Positions 50,584-58,711 of a DNA stretch of 64,000 nt are shown piece after piece (positions within the stretch are counted from its first letter, which is position 1; each line of letters begins with the position of its first letter). The notes below the pieces were generated by a model that saw only the letters and a list, made by a program, of their open reading frames with translations, was not told where the DNA came from and did no database searches. The DNA is taken from assembly GCA_930989535.1 (NCBI GenBank), contig CAKNLK010000003.1, positions 62,001-126,000 of the forward strand, given 5' to 3'. This stretch comes from an uncultured Clostridia bacterium. Lineage in GTDB: Bacteria; Bacillota; Clostridia; Christensenellales; Borkfalkiaceae. The translations under genes and the position numbers were made by a program.

Positions 50584-51010
50584 TGCGATTTTCCGTGAGA
50601 ATTTTAAATAAAATTTTTATTTCGGATATTTAGATGCTATCCGCCGCACCTTGCGCACAAATAATTCCGCGCTTTCGACTCGCTACCCATATTTCAAAAA
50701 CAAACTGGAATAATCCGTGGCGCGCGGCAAAACGACGCTTTTGCCTAAGTGCACCCAATTTGCCGCATACTTACGGCTTTTAACAATTTACTCGCGCAAG
50801 CAAAACCGCGCTTTTGCGCTGCGCACCCCTATTTGCCGATACCTCGGCTTACGCAGGAAAGGTGAAGCCGCGCGATTACAACAATATGCGTGCCCTTAAA
50901 TCATCGCGCGGCGAGGAAAACTCCGAACGCCGCGCCGCTTGTAGAGCGGTGCGCGTTGGGGTTGTCCTCATACTCACGACTTTTTGTTACAACAGCTTGA
51001 AACAAAAAGT
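50584..51010 (+). repeat. Structured intergenic repeat, locus B
   Basis: This occupies most of the 715-bp gap between the Na/Pi transporter and phoU. It opens with TGCGATTTTCCGTGAG (50584-50599). A partial unit has P1 (50726-50745) and P2 (50762-50777). A full unit has P1 (50800-50817), P2 (50835-50848), and P3 (50867-50876 with 50903-50912, 10 bp perfect) with loop AATATGCGTGCCC (50883-50895). An outer stem GCGCACC (50821)/GGTGCGC (50948) closes it. The right-end hairpin (50979-51010) ends 9 bp from the phoU stop. Upstream, 50431-50583 is GC-rich with another stem (CACGAAAATC at about 50559). Confidence 0.85.
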
Positions 51011-51019
51011 GTGAACAGT

Positions 51020-51682
51020 TTAGTTCAGTTTCTTATGCTCGCCCGTAATCATGAACAGCACCCATTCGGCGATATTCGAGGCGTGGTCGCCGATTTTTTC
51101 GAGATATTTTGCGACCATGAGCATATCCAAAGCCTGTTCGCCGTTGTCGTCCTCGTCCACGTTTTTATGTACGATTTTCGTCAGATTGGCTTTAATGACG
51201 TCAAACAAATCGTCGACATCGTCGTCCGCGCGGCAAACCGCCTTGGCGAGATCGCCGTCGCGCTCGACGAAAGATTTGGCAGCGTTCCGCACCATATCCT
51301 GCACGCGCTCCGCCATTTCGGGGATTTCCTTGACCGCGTCGGCATAAGGGAGGCGGCTCATCTTGATGACGAGTTCAGAAATGTCCACCGCCTGGTCGGC
51401 AATGCGCTCCATGTCGGTTATCATCTTCATCGCGCTGGTCACGAAGAGCAAGTCGCTCGCGACCGGCTGCTGCTTGAGAATAATTTTCAGGCACAGGCGC
51501 TCGATCTGCTGTTCCTTTTCGTCCACAAGGCGCTCCACTCCTTTGGTGCGGCGCGCGAGCTCCGAATCCTGCGTTTCAAGGGCGGTAACTGCGTCGCCGA
51601 TCGCCTCGCAGTTGAGTTCGCCCATCTTCGTCAATAAATCTTTCAGCTCGGAGAGCTGTTCGTCGAATTGCCTTCTTACCAT
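51020..51682 (-). CDS. phoU: Phosphate transport regulator PhoU
   Basis: This 220-residue all-helical protein has two similar three-helix repeats; the motif in repeat one is ITDMERIADQAVDISE and in repeat two KYLEKIGDHASNIAEW, the E/D-rich metal-binding motifs of PhoU. It lets the Pst transporter signal to PhoR and limits phosphate uptake. The start at 51682 follows GGGAGGTTCGGTTGATTTT. It ends the pst operon and abuts repeat locus B. Confidence 0.93.
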   Translation of the reverse strand: MVRRQFDEQLSELKDLLTKMGELNCEAIGDAVTALETQDSELARRTKGVERLVDEKEQQIERLCLKIILKQQPVASDLLFVTSAMKMITDMERIADQAVDISELVIKMSRLPYADAVKEIPEMAERVQDMVRNAAKSFVERDGDLAKAVCRADDDVDDLFDVIKANLTKIVHKNVDEDDNGEQALDMLMVAKYLEKIGDHASNIAEWVLFMITGEHKKLN

Positions 51683-51686
51683 AAAA

Positions 51687-52463
51687 TCAACCGAACCTCC
51701 CGGTAATGTAGTCTTCTGTCCTCTTGTCCTTCGGGCGGTCAAAAATCTGATCCGTTTCTCCGAACTCGATGAGATCGCCGAGCAGAAAAAACGCCGTTTT
51801 ATCCGAAATGCGCGCCGCCTGCTGCATGTTGTGCGTTACAATGACGATTGTATATTTGTCTTTCAGTTCCTGCGCCAAATCCTCGATTTTGCTCGTGGAA
51901 ATGGGGTCGAGCGCGCTCGTCGGCTCGTCCATGAGGATGACCTCCGGCTCGACGGCGAGCGCCCGCGCGATGCAGAGGCGCTGCTGCTGCCCGCCTGAAA
52001 GCCCGAGAGCCGATTTGTTGAGTCTGTCTTTCAGTTCGTCCCACATGGCCGCCTGTTTGAGGGAACGCTCTACGATTTCGTCCAGCACGGCGCGTTTTTT
52101 GATGCCGAAGGTGCGCGGGCCGTAGGCGATGTTGTCGTACACGCTCATGGGGAAGGGATTGGGCTTCTGGAACACCATGCCCACCCGCTTGCGCAGGACG
52201 TTGATGTCCACTGCGCCGTACAGATCGATGCCGTCGATGAGCACCTCGCCCGTGATCTTGCAGTCGGGAATGAGGTCGTTCATGCGATTGAGGGTCTTCA
52301 AAAAGGTCGATTTGCCGCAGCCGGAAGGCCCGATAAACGCGGTGATCTCCTTTTCCTTGATGTCCATGTTGATGCCCTTGAGCGCGTGAAAGTTGCCGTA
52401 ATACAGGTTGAGGTCGCGGATGTTGAATTTATCCGCCCGTTCTATCGTATTCGTGTTTTCCAC
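51687..52463 (-). CDS. pstB: Phosphate ABC transporter ATPase
   Basis: This 258-residue ATPase has Walker [11 protein letters not shown]-loop [15 protein letters not shown] (a PstB hallmark), signature [15 protein letters not shown], Walker [14 protein letters not shown] and switch [12 protein letters not shown]. It powers high-affinity phosphate import through PstC-PstA. It starts at GTG, with AAGGAG upstream inside the end of pstA. It is followed 4 nt later by phoU. Confidence 0.96.
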   Translation of the reverse strand: MENTNTIERADKFNIRDLNLYYGNFHALKGINMDIKEKEITAFIGPSGCGKSTFLKTLNRMNDLIPDCKITGEVLIDGIDLYGAVDINVLRKRVGMVFQKPNPFPMSVYDNIAYGPRTFGIKKRAVLDEIVERSLKQAAMWDELKDRLNKSALGLSGGQQQRLCIARALAVEPEVILMDEPTSALDPISTSKIEDLAQELKDKYTIVIVTHNMQQAARISDKTAFFLLGDLIEFGETDQIFDRPKDKRTEDYITGRFG

Positions 52464-52466
52464 CGT

Positions 52467-53426
52467 TTAATACTCCTTTTTCAGCTTGTTTCCGATAAAT
52501 TCCGCTATGCCGTTAATGATGAGCACGAGGATGATGAGCACGACCGCGACCGCCCACGCGACGTTGGCAAGTTCGCCGCTCTCGTTGGTGAGGTTGTACA
52601 GATACACGGTGAGCGTGCTCCCCGCGTCCATCAGCCCGGACGCCGTGCGCGCGTTCATCGGCGAGCCCGCCGTAAACACGAGCGCCATCGTTTCGCCGAC
52701 GACGCGGCCGAGCCCCAAAATCACGCCGGAAATGATGCCCGGAATCGCGGAGGGCAGGATGATGACGAAAATGGTGCGCAGCTTGCCCGCGCCGAGCGCA
52801 TACGAACCTTCGCGGAAGGAATCGGGCACAGCGCGCAGCGCCTCCTCCGTCGTCCGCATGATGAGCGGCATAATCATGAGCGTCATCGTGAGTATGCCGC
52901 TGAGCAGCGAATATCCCCAGCCGAACAGGCCCACGAAAAAGATCATGCCGAAGATGCCGAACACGACGGACGGAATACCCGAAAGCGTTTCCGCCGCAAC
53001 ACGGACGATTTTGACGAATACGTTCGTGGATTTTGCGTACTCGACCATGAAAATGGCCGCAAAGATACCGATGACGCCGGCTATCAGCAGCGAAAGAATT
53101 GCGATGGTGAGCGTGTTGATGAGCGCGGGCATCATGGAGTTGTTTTCCAGCGTCCACCGCCAGGCGAACAAATCCGCCGTCAGGTTAAAACTCGCCGCAC
53201 CCGATACGGGATCGATATAGACGAGCCCGCGGTAGAAGGTATATATAAGCACCCACATTACCGCCGCCGCCGACAGGATTGTTCCCAGGCAAATGAACAG
53301 AAACACGGCAAACGAAAAGGGTTTGTGCAGATATGCGTTGAGTTTATCTTTAAACGTTTGGCGGTTGATGGGCACGATTCCTCTCGTGTCCACTTCTCCC
53401 TCTTTTAATACAAGTTCTCTTGCCAT
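52467..53426 (-). CDS. pstA: Phosphate ABC transporter permease PstA
   Basis: This 319-residue protein has about six hydrophobic helices and the permease motifs SGIPSVVFGIFG and EEALRAVPDSFREGSYALGA, which contacts PstB. The first 35 residues are soluble and charged. GAGGTGAAACC precedes the ATG, 11 nt after pstC. It pairs with PstC. Confidence 0.93.
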   Translation of the reverse strand: MARELVLKEGEVDTRGIVPINRQTFKDKLNAYLHKPFSFAVFLFICLGTILSAAAVMWVLIYTFYRGLVYIDPVSGAASFNLTADLFAWRWTLENNSMMPALINTLTIAILSLLIAGVIGIFAAIFMVEYAKSTNVFVKIVRVAAETLSGIPSVVFGIFGMIFFVGLFGWGYSLLSGILTMTLMIMPLIMRTTEEALRAVPDSFREGSYALGAGKLRTIFVIILPSAIPGIISGVILGLGRVVGETMALVFTAGSPMNARTASGLMDAGSTLTVYLYNLTNESGELANVAWAVAVVLIILVLIINGIAEFIGNKLKKEY

Positions 53427-53437
53427 ATGGTTTCACC

Positions 53438-54358
53438 TCAGTACTTTTTCTTTTTCAGCAGCATGACGACTGTCGTGATGAGCAGGATGATGATGAGCAG
53501 CACCGCTGCGACCGCTATCAGGGCGGGGCGTTCGAGGTTGGTCGTGCTCGCATAACCCATGCCCGAAGCAATCGCCGAAGCGAGGGTGATGAACGGATCG
53601 GCAAGCGAACCGGGAATCTGGTCGATGTTGCCGCAGATGAGCGTGATTGCCGCCGTTTCGCCGATGGCTCTGCCCATGCCGAGGATAATCGCCGTCAGCA
53701 CGCCCGAGCTTGCCGCGGGGAACATGGTGCGGAAAATGGCGCGCTCCTTGGTTGCCCCAAGCGCGACGGCACCCTCATAAAAGGGCTTGGGCACGGCGCG
53801 CAGCGAGTTTTCGGAGATGCTGATGATGGTGGGCAGAATCATGATGCCGAGCACGAAAGAGGTCGTAAGCAGATTCAGCCCGCCGCCGCCGAGGAGTTCG
53901 CGCGAGATGGGCACGATGACCGTCAGACCGAAAAATCCGTACACGATGGAGGGAATGCCCGCCAGAATGTTGGTGAGCGGCTTGATGATTTTATACAGCC
54001 ACTTGGGGCAATAGAATGCCATGAACGTAGCCGTCATAAGCCCGATGGGAACGCCGACGACAAGCGCGCCGACGGTGGAGAGCGCCGTTCCGACGACGAG
54101 CGAGCCGATGCCGAACCGCTCCGAGCGAATCAGCCACCGGTCGTCCGTCAGAAATTTGACGAAGCCGATTTCCCCGATGGTGGGAATCGCGTCGATGAGC
54201 AGGTAAATACATATGGTGAGCACAGCGAGCACAAAGAGTGCCGCCGCAATGGCAAACAGCACCTTCATGGAAATTTCTTTTATGACGGCGCGCGTGTTCA
54301 CTTTGGCGATGCTCTCGCTCATTTCCGCGTTTTCTGCGTTTTCTGAATTTTTTTGCAT
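53438..54358 (-). CDS. pstC: Phosphate ABC transporter permease PstC
   Basis: This 306-residue protein has about six hydrophobic helices, AGIPSIVYGFFGLTVIVP and SENSLRAVPKPFYEGAVALGATK as the ATPase-contact loop. The start at 54358 follows GGAGGAATACCT and yields an Asn/Glu-rich cytosolic head. It is separated from pstS by a small hairpin that may reduce read-through. Confidence 0.93.
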   Translation of the reverse strand: MQKNSENAENAEMSESIAKVNTRAVIKEISMKVLFAIAAALFVLAVLTICIYLLIDAIPTIGEIGFVKFLTDDRWLIRSERFGIGSLVVGTALSTVGALVVGVPIGLMTATFMAFYCPKWLYKIIKPLTNILAGIPSIVYGFFGLTVIVPISRELLGGGGLNLLTTSFVLGIMILPTIISISENSLRAVPKPFYEGAVALGATKERAIFRTMFPAASSGVLTAIILGMGRAIGETAAITLICGNIDQIPGSLADPFITLASAIASGMGYASTTNLERPALIAVAAVLLIIILLITTVVMLLKKKKY

Positions 54359-54448
54359 AGGTATTCCTCCGTAAAAAAGCGGTAAGCATACAGAAAGGGT
54401 TGACGGCATTTCGCACCCCAACCCGCTCTGCTGTATTCAGTTTCTGCC

Positions 54449-54465
54449 TTTCCGCCTTGCGGAAA
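54449..54465 (-). promoter_or_regulatory. Intercistronic hairpin between pstS and pstC
   Basis: A 7-bp stem TTTCCGC/GCGGAAA with a 3-nt loop, no T-run after it. Such hairpins often protect the pstS message or reduce expression of downstream permeases. Confidence 0.4.
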
Positions 54466-54474
54466 AGCTCTTTT

Positions 54475-55371
54475 TTACTTTTCTTCGGGGAACATCACGC
54501 CGATGTCGCTCCAATTCAAAGATTTATCCGTGTAAATCTTCTTCAGGTTTTCAAGCGAGATGTCCGTCGCAGGGTTCGCCGTGTTGACGATGACCGCGAT
54601 GCCGTCGGCGCAGAGTTGATAAATCGTAACGTTTTCGTTGGTAACGTCTGTCCCTTTTGTCACTTCCTTAGAAGCCATGCCGATTTCGGTGTTGCCCTCG
54701 TTCGCGTCCTTGATACCCTGACCGGAACCGCCGCCCGAAACGGTAACCTGAACTTCCTGCCCGGTAGCCTCCTCGACCTTTGCAGAGAAACCTGCCGCAA
54801 GTTTCGTCATCAGAGGGCCGACAGAAGTAGAGCCGCTCGCCTCGATTTCCGTTACGGTAAGATTTCCCTCGGGAACCGTATAAGCGGGCGCATTTTCAAC
54901 GACGCTCACATAGCCCTCGTCTGCAATGATTGTCTGCGCTTCAGCGCTCTTCAAATATTCAACGAACTCCGCGAGCAAATCGTTGGACGTGAGTTCGGTT
55001 TCGTCGTACATGAGCTCGAACGGACGGGAAACTTTATACGAACCGTCTGCAACCGTCGCTTCCGTGGGGGCAACGCCGTCTACGGAGAGAGCTTTGACCG
55101 TGGTGTCGACGGAGCCGAGGGACGCATACCCGATTGCCTTTACGTCGCCGGCGACGCCCTGAATGACCGCAGATGTAGAGTTCAGCTGCGCTACGCCCGT
55201 ATTGAGTTCGTCGCTTTCGATGCCGAGCAGTTCCAAAAATGCGTCGCGCGTGCCCGAGCCGTCTTCGCGGTTGTAAACGCTGATATCACCGTTGCTGCTG
55301 CAGCCGACTGCTGCGAAACCGATGCCGCAAGCCAATGCCGCGCTTGCGATTGCCATAAGAATCTTCTTCAT
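54475..55371 (-). CDS. pstS: Phosphate-binding lipoprotein PstS, apparently circularly permuted
   Basis: This 298-residue lipoprotein has lipobox AVGC (C24). The phosphate-binding RxDGSGT motif, normally in the middle of PstS, comes directly after the signal (NREDGSGTRDAFLELLG). The segment normally at the N-terminus (ASGSTSVGPLMTKLAAGF, SGGGSGQGIKDANEG, IGMASKE) comes in the second half, and the protein ends with LKKIYTDKSLNWSDIG, which normally precedes RxDGSGT. That order is a circular permutation of the two-lobe fold. All binding loops are present, so it should be active. First gene of pstSCAB-phoU. Confidence 0.92.
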   Translation of the reverse strand: MKKILMAIASAALACGIGFAAVGCSSNGDISVYNREDGSGTRDAFLELLGIESDELNTGVAQLNSTSAVIQGVAGDVKAIGYASLGSVDTTVKALSVDGVAPTEATVADGSYKVSRPFELMYDETELTSNDLLAEFVEYLKSAEAQTIIADEGYVSVVENAPAYTVPEGNLTVTEIEASGSTSVGPLMTKLAAGFSAKVEEATGQEVQVTVSGGGSGQGIKDANEGNTEIGMASKEVTKGTDVTNENVTIYQLCADGIAVIVNTANPATDISLENLKKIYTDKSLNWSDIGVMFPEEK

Positions 55372-55406
55372 TGCTTTTTCTTTACTCCTTTGAACTTTGT
55401 GCTTTC

Positions 55407-55459
55407 AGTATAGCGCCCGCTTGTATAATTCTTCCACGAATTTTGTAACAAAATTGTAA
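55407..55459 (-). promoter_or_regulatory. pst operon promoter with Pho-box-like repeats
   Basis: Minus-strand -10 TATACT (55407-55412) lacks a good -35. TTGTAA (plus sense) at 55443 and 55454, 11 bp apart, covers about -43 to -59, as expected for PhoP-type activation. Confidence 0.55.
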
Positions 55460-55477
55460 AAAAAGGACTCGCGAAAT

Positions 55478-55499
55478 TTGTTTTAAGCTGATAAAACAA
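55478..55499. repeat. Solo right-end hairpin of the structured repeat family
   Basis: TTGTTTTA pairs with TAAAACAA around loop AGCTGA. The 18-nt core GTTTTAAGCTGATAAAAC is identical to the right-end hairpin of locus A, and TGCGATTTTT follows, recalling the left-end motif. Confidence 0.55.
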
Positions 55500-55522
55500 C
55501 TTTCTGCGATTTTTAGGAGAAA

Positions 55523-55555
55523 CAAAAAGGCCTCCGCCCGAAGGCGAAGACCTTT
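55523..55555 (-). terminator. Terminator of the dxs-DUF368 operon
   Basis: Minus-strand stem AAAGGtCTtCGCC / GGCGgAGgCCTTT with a TTCG loop, followed by TTTGTTT. Confidence 0.85.
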
Positions 55556-55597
55556 CCGCGCGTTACGCGCTTTTTTATTTATTATAGAATAATTCCC

Positions 55598-56671
55598 CTA
55601 TTTATTGACGACATAGCGGGAAAATTTGCAGGCGACAAACAACCCTGCGGCAAACAGGGCGATGCCGAGGCACAAATCGAGCCACGCGACGCCGCCGCTC
55701 GCCCAGCTTTGGTAGACGGCGTACATTTCGGGATTGAAGAACATCGCCGCCGCCGAACCGAGAGACAGCCCGCAAACGGCAAAAAAGGAGGGCGCGCGGA
55801 AGCGAGACAAGAGCCCCGAAAGGGCCTTGGAAAAGCCAATCAGCCCCGCGATAAACCCGACGGCAAGGCAGGCGTACACCGCAAAGATGAGGGGGTTTTC
55901 CGCCCAATAGGACAGATGCACCGAATCGAGCAGGTACGAAAAATACCCCGCCGCCATCAGCAGCGCGGACGCGGACAACCCCGGAACCAATTGCGTGACG
56001 GCGATTGCCGCACCCAATACGACAAACAATATATAATGGTACACCTGCAATTGCTCCGGCCCGCCCCCTTCCGAAAAGCACAGGGCGGATACGGCGCCGA
56101 ATACGACGGGCAGCGCCAGCCCCAGCGCAAAGAGCGCCGCGCGCCAGGGCGTGATTTTTTCCCTGCGGATTTCGCGCGAGACGGCGGGGAATGCGCCGAG
56201 CATCAGCCCCGCGAACAGCCCGACCACCGCAAACGGCACCAACTCCACCAGATTTTGCACGGCAAAGAAGCCGATTAACAGCCCCACGACCAACCCGACG
56301 GCTATCGGGAACAGAAAACGGGCGCATTTTTTGAATTTTTTAAAGATATTGCCCAGCGCGTACAGCAGCTTTTCGTACAGGCGGAACAAAATTGCGACGG
56401 TGGAGCCGCTCACGCCCGGTACGATTACCGCCAGGCCGATGAAAAACCCGAGCACGCCGCCCTTGAACGCCGCTTTGCCGTCCTTGTAGCGCAAATCCGC
56501 TTCCGGCTCTTCGACGGGCTTCGCGGGTTTGACGGACGCCTCCCGCCCGTCCGCCGCGCTTTCTCCGCGCGGCGCATTATTCTCCGGTTCGCCGGGCGCC
56601 AATGCTCCGTTTTCGCACGAAACGGCGGTTTTTTCCGCCCGTTCCTCCGCGCCTTTGTCCTGTTTTTCCAT
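55598..56671 (-). CDS. DUF368-family polyprenyl-phosphate transporter (PopT-like)
   Basis: This 357-residue protein has a charged, low-complexity N-terminal extension of about 65 residues and then 8-10 hydrophobic helices. The DUF368 signatures GFFIGLAVIVPGVSGSTVAIL and VTQLVPGLSASALLMAAGYF (a duplicated PGxSxS) are clear. Members of the family (PopT) return undecaprenyl phosphate to the inner leaflet for cell-wall synthesis. It lies 15 nt downstream of dxs, which makes isoprenoid precursors of that carrier. The N-terminal extension is unusual and its role unknown. Confidence 0.85.
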   Translation of the reverse strand: MEKQDKGAEERAEKTAVSCENGALAPGEPENNAPRGESAADGREASVKPAKPVEEPEADLRYKDGKAAFKGGVLGFFIGLAVIVPGVSGSTVAILFRLYEKLLYALGNIFKKFKKCARFLFPIAVGLVVGLLIGFFAVQNLVELVPFAVVGLFAGLMLGAFPAVSREIRREKITPWRAALFALGLALPVVFGAVSALCFSEGGGPEQLQVYHYILFVVLGAAIAVTQLVPGLSASALLMAAGYFSYLLDSVHLSYWAENPLIFAVYACLAVGFIAGLIGFSKALSGLLSRFRAPSFFAVCGLSLGSAAAMFFNPEMYAVYQSWASGGVAWLDLCLGIALFAAGLFVACKFSRYVVNK

Positions 56672-56686
56672 ATACGTCTTCCTCTT

Positions 56687-58471
56687 TCAGCTCCACGCCT
56701 GTATTTTGCGCGCGAGGTCGGCAGCGGTGAGCTTGCTCGCTTCCGCCTGCTGCGCCGCCGTCGCGTGTTCGACGGGGCGGCTGTCCGCGCCCATAATTTT
56801 CAGCTGCACCGGGCGCGCCTGCCGCGCGTAATACTCGGCGACGGCGGAACCGAACCCGCCCGCGGCGTACCCCTCCTCGAAGGTGATAATCTTTTTCTTG
56901 TCGACGGCGTCCAAAAAGCGCTCGTCGAGGGGATTGACCGTGCGGCAGTTGACGATTTTCGCGCCCTTTACGCCCGAAATCTTCTTCGCTTCCAGCGCGC
57001 GCGCGACCGCCCTCGCGCCGCACGCGAGTACGACCGGCCCGTCTCCGTCGGAGAGCGTTTCCCACAGGTAAAAGTCGGAAATTTTATGCACGCTCCCCAA
57101 ATTCGGGCAATAGCCGTTGGGGTAGCGCAGGAGCGCGGGGCGCATGCGCGAACGGGCATAGTCGAAGAGGTCGGACAGCTCGGCGCAGTCCTTCGGCGCG
57201 TAGATATCCAAATTCGGCACGGCGCGCAGCATGGGCAAATCCAATAGGCCCTGGTGCGTCTTTCCGTCGGTTCCGACAAACCCCGCGCGGTCGACGCAGA
57301 AGAGGACGGGCAGGTTTTGCAGGCACACGTCGTGGATAATCTGGTCGGCGGCACGCTGCAAAAAGGTGGAATACAGGCACACGACGGGGGAAAGCCCGCC
57401 CTTCGCCATGCCCGCCGCCATGGTGACGGCGTATTCCTCGCAGATGCCCACGTCGAACAGCCGCTGCGGGAAGTTCGCGGCGAAGTCGGAAAGCCCGACG
57501 CCGTCCGTCATTGCCGCGGTAACGGCGACGAGCGACGGATCGGCGGCGGCGCGCTCGCACAAGAGCCTGCCGAGCGCCACCGAAAAGGAGTTTTCGCCGC
57601 CTGCAAAGCCGCGCGTGACGCCGTGGTAGCGGGCGGGGTCTTGCTCGGCGGCCTCGTACCCCCTGCCCTTCTGCGTGATGACGTGCAGGAGCACGGGTTC
57701 GTCGATCTGCCGGATACTGCTCAATACGCCGAGCAGTTCGCTCAAATCGTGCCCGTCGACAGGGCCGACGTACTTGAAGCCGCACCGCTCGAAAAAGTCG
57801 TTTTTGTTCAGCCAGCCCTTGACGCTGTACTTGATTTTGCGCAGGTACCTGCCGAAGGCGCTCGTATCCTTGAATGCGCGCTCCATGCGCGAATTGAAGC
57901 GGCGGTACCGCTTTTTCGCCGTGACTTTGGAGATGGAGCGATACAGCGCGGAGTGGTTGGTGCGGATGGACATGCCGTTGTCGTTGAGCACGACGAGGAA
58001 GTTTTTCGGCTTTTCCTCGGAGGAGAACACCGCCTCGAGCGCCAGGCCGTTGCCCAGAGACGCGTCGCCGATAAAGCTGACGACGCGGTAATTTTCGCCG
58101 CGCAAATCGCGCGCGTTGCACAGGCCGATACCCGCCGCGACGGAGTTTCCGCTGTGCCCGGCGATAAAGGCGTCGTACTCGCTCTCAAAGGGATCGGGGA
58201 AGCCGCTCACGCCCCCCTGCGCGCGCAGATTTTCCAGGGTTCTGCCCGTGAGGAGTTTGTGCACGTACGCCTGGTGCCCCACGTCGAATACGAGTTTATC
58301 GTGCGGAAAATCGAATACCTTGTGCAGGGCGAGGATGAGCTCGACCGTACCGAGGTTGGACGACAGATGCCCGCCGTTTTCCTTGACCGATTGGATCAAC
58401 TCCGCGCGCAGACTCTCCGCGAGTTCCTCCAGCTGTTTTTTATTGTATGTTTTGATTTCGTCCGTCAACAT
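56687..58471 (-). CDS. dxs: 1-deoxy-D-xylulose-5-phosphate synthase
   Basis: This 594-residue thiamine-diphosphate enzyme makes DXP from pyruvate and glyceraldehyde 3-phosphate, the first step of the MEP isoprenoid pathway. It has GGHLSSNLGTVEL, FDVGHQAYVHKLLTGR, YVGPVDGHDL, DVGICEEYAVTMAAG and DRAGFVGTDGKTHQG. The thiamine motif reads GDASLGNG...NDNGMS where most enzymes have GDG...N, so one glycine is alanine. The start at 58471 follows GAGGAGCGGCGC. A consensus promoter lies at 58536-58564. Confidence 0.93.
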   Translation of the reverse strand: MLTDEIKTYNKKQLEELAESLRAELIQSVKENGGHLSSNLGTVELILALHKVFDFPHDKLVFDVGHQAYVHKLLTGRTLENLRAQGGVSGFPDPFESEYDAFIAGHSGNSVAAGIGLCNARDLRGENYRVVSFIGDASLGNGLALEAVFSSEEKPKNFLVVLNDNGMSIRTNHSALYRSISKVTAKKRYRRFNSRMERAFKDTSAFGRYLRKIKYSVKGWLNKNDFFERCGFKYVGPVDGHDLSELLGVLSSIRQIDEPVLLHVITQKGRGYEAAEQDPARYHGVTRGFAGGENSFSVALGRLLCERAAADPSLVAVTAAMTDGVGLSDFAANFPQRLFDVGICEEYAVTMAAGMAKGGLSPVVCLYSTFLQRAADQIIHDVCLQNLPVLFCVDRAGFVGTDGKTHQGLLDLPMLRAVPNLDIYAPKDCAELSDLFDYARSRMRPALLRYPNGYCPNLGSVHKISDFYLWETLSDGDGPVVLACGARAVARALEAKKISGVKGAKIVNCRTVNPLDERFLDAVDKKKIITFEEGYAAGGFGSAVAEYYARQARPVQLKIMGADSRPVEHATAAQQAEASKLTAADLARKIQAWS

Positions 58472-58535
58472 GCGCCGCTCCTCTGCTCTCTTATTGTACT
58501 CGTTTCCCTTCCGAATCATGAATTCGATTTCAATT

Positions 58536-58564
58536 ATTGTAAACCGTTTCGGCGCATTTGTCAA
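58536..58564 (-). promoter_or_regulatory. Promoter of dxs-DUF368
   Basis: Minus strand TTGACA (58559-58564), 17-nt spacer, TACAAT (58536-58541). Confidence 0.88.
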
Positions 58565-58612
58565 GGCGTTTGGCGCGCCGGCCGGCCGCAGCGCGATTCC
58601 CCTCCGATCGGG

Positions 58613-58641
58613 TTGTCTTTTCCGCCGCGATTTGCTATACT
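58613..58641 (+). promoter_or_regulatory. Promoter of the RlmI-like gene
   Basis: TTGTCT (58613-58618), 17-nt spacer, TATACT (58636-58641), about 70 nt before the ATG. Confidence 0.7.
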
Positions 58642-58711
58642 ATATGTGCCCTTCGTTTTCCGTATTCCGGAGCAAAGGGCCCGAAAATATCGCACAAAAG
58701 GAGCAACGGCG

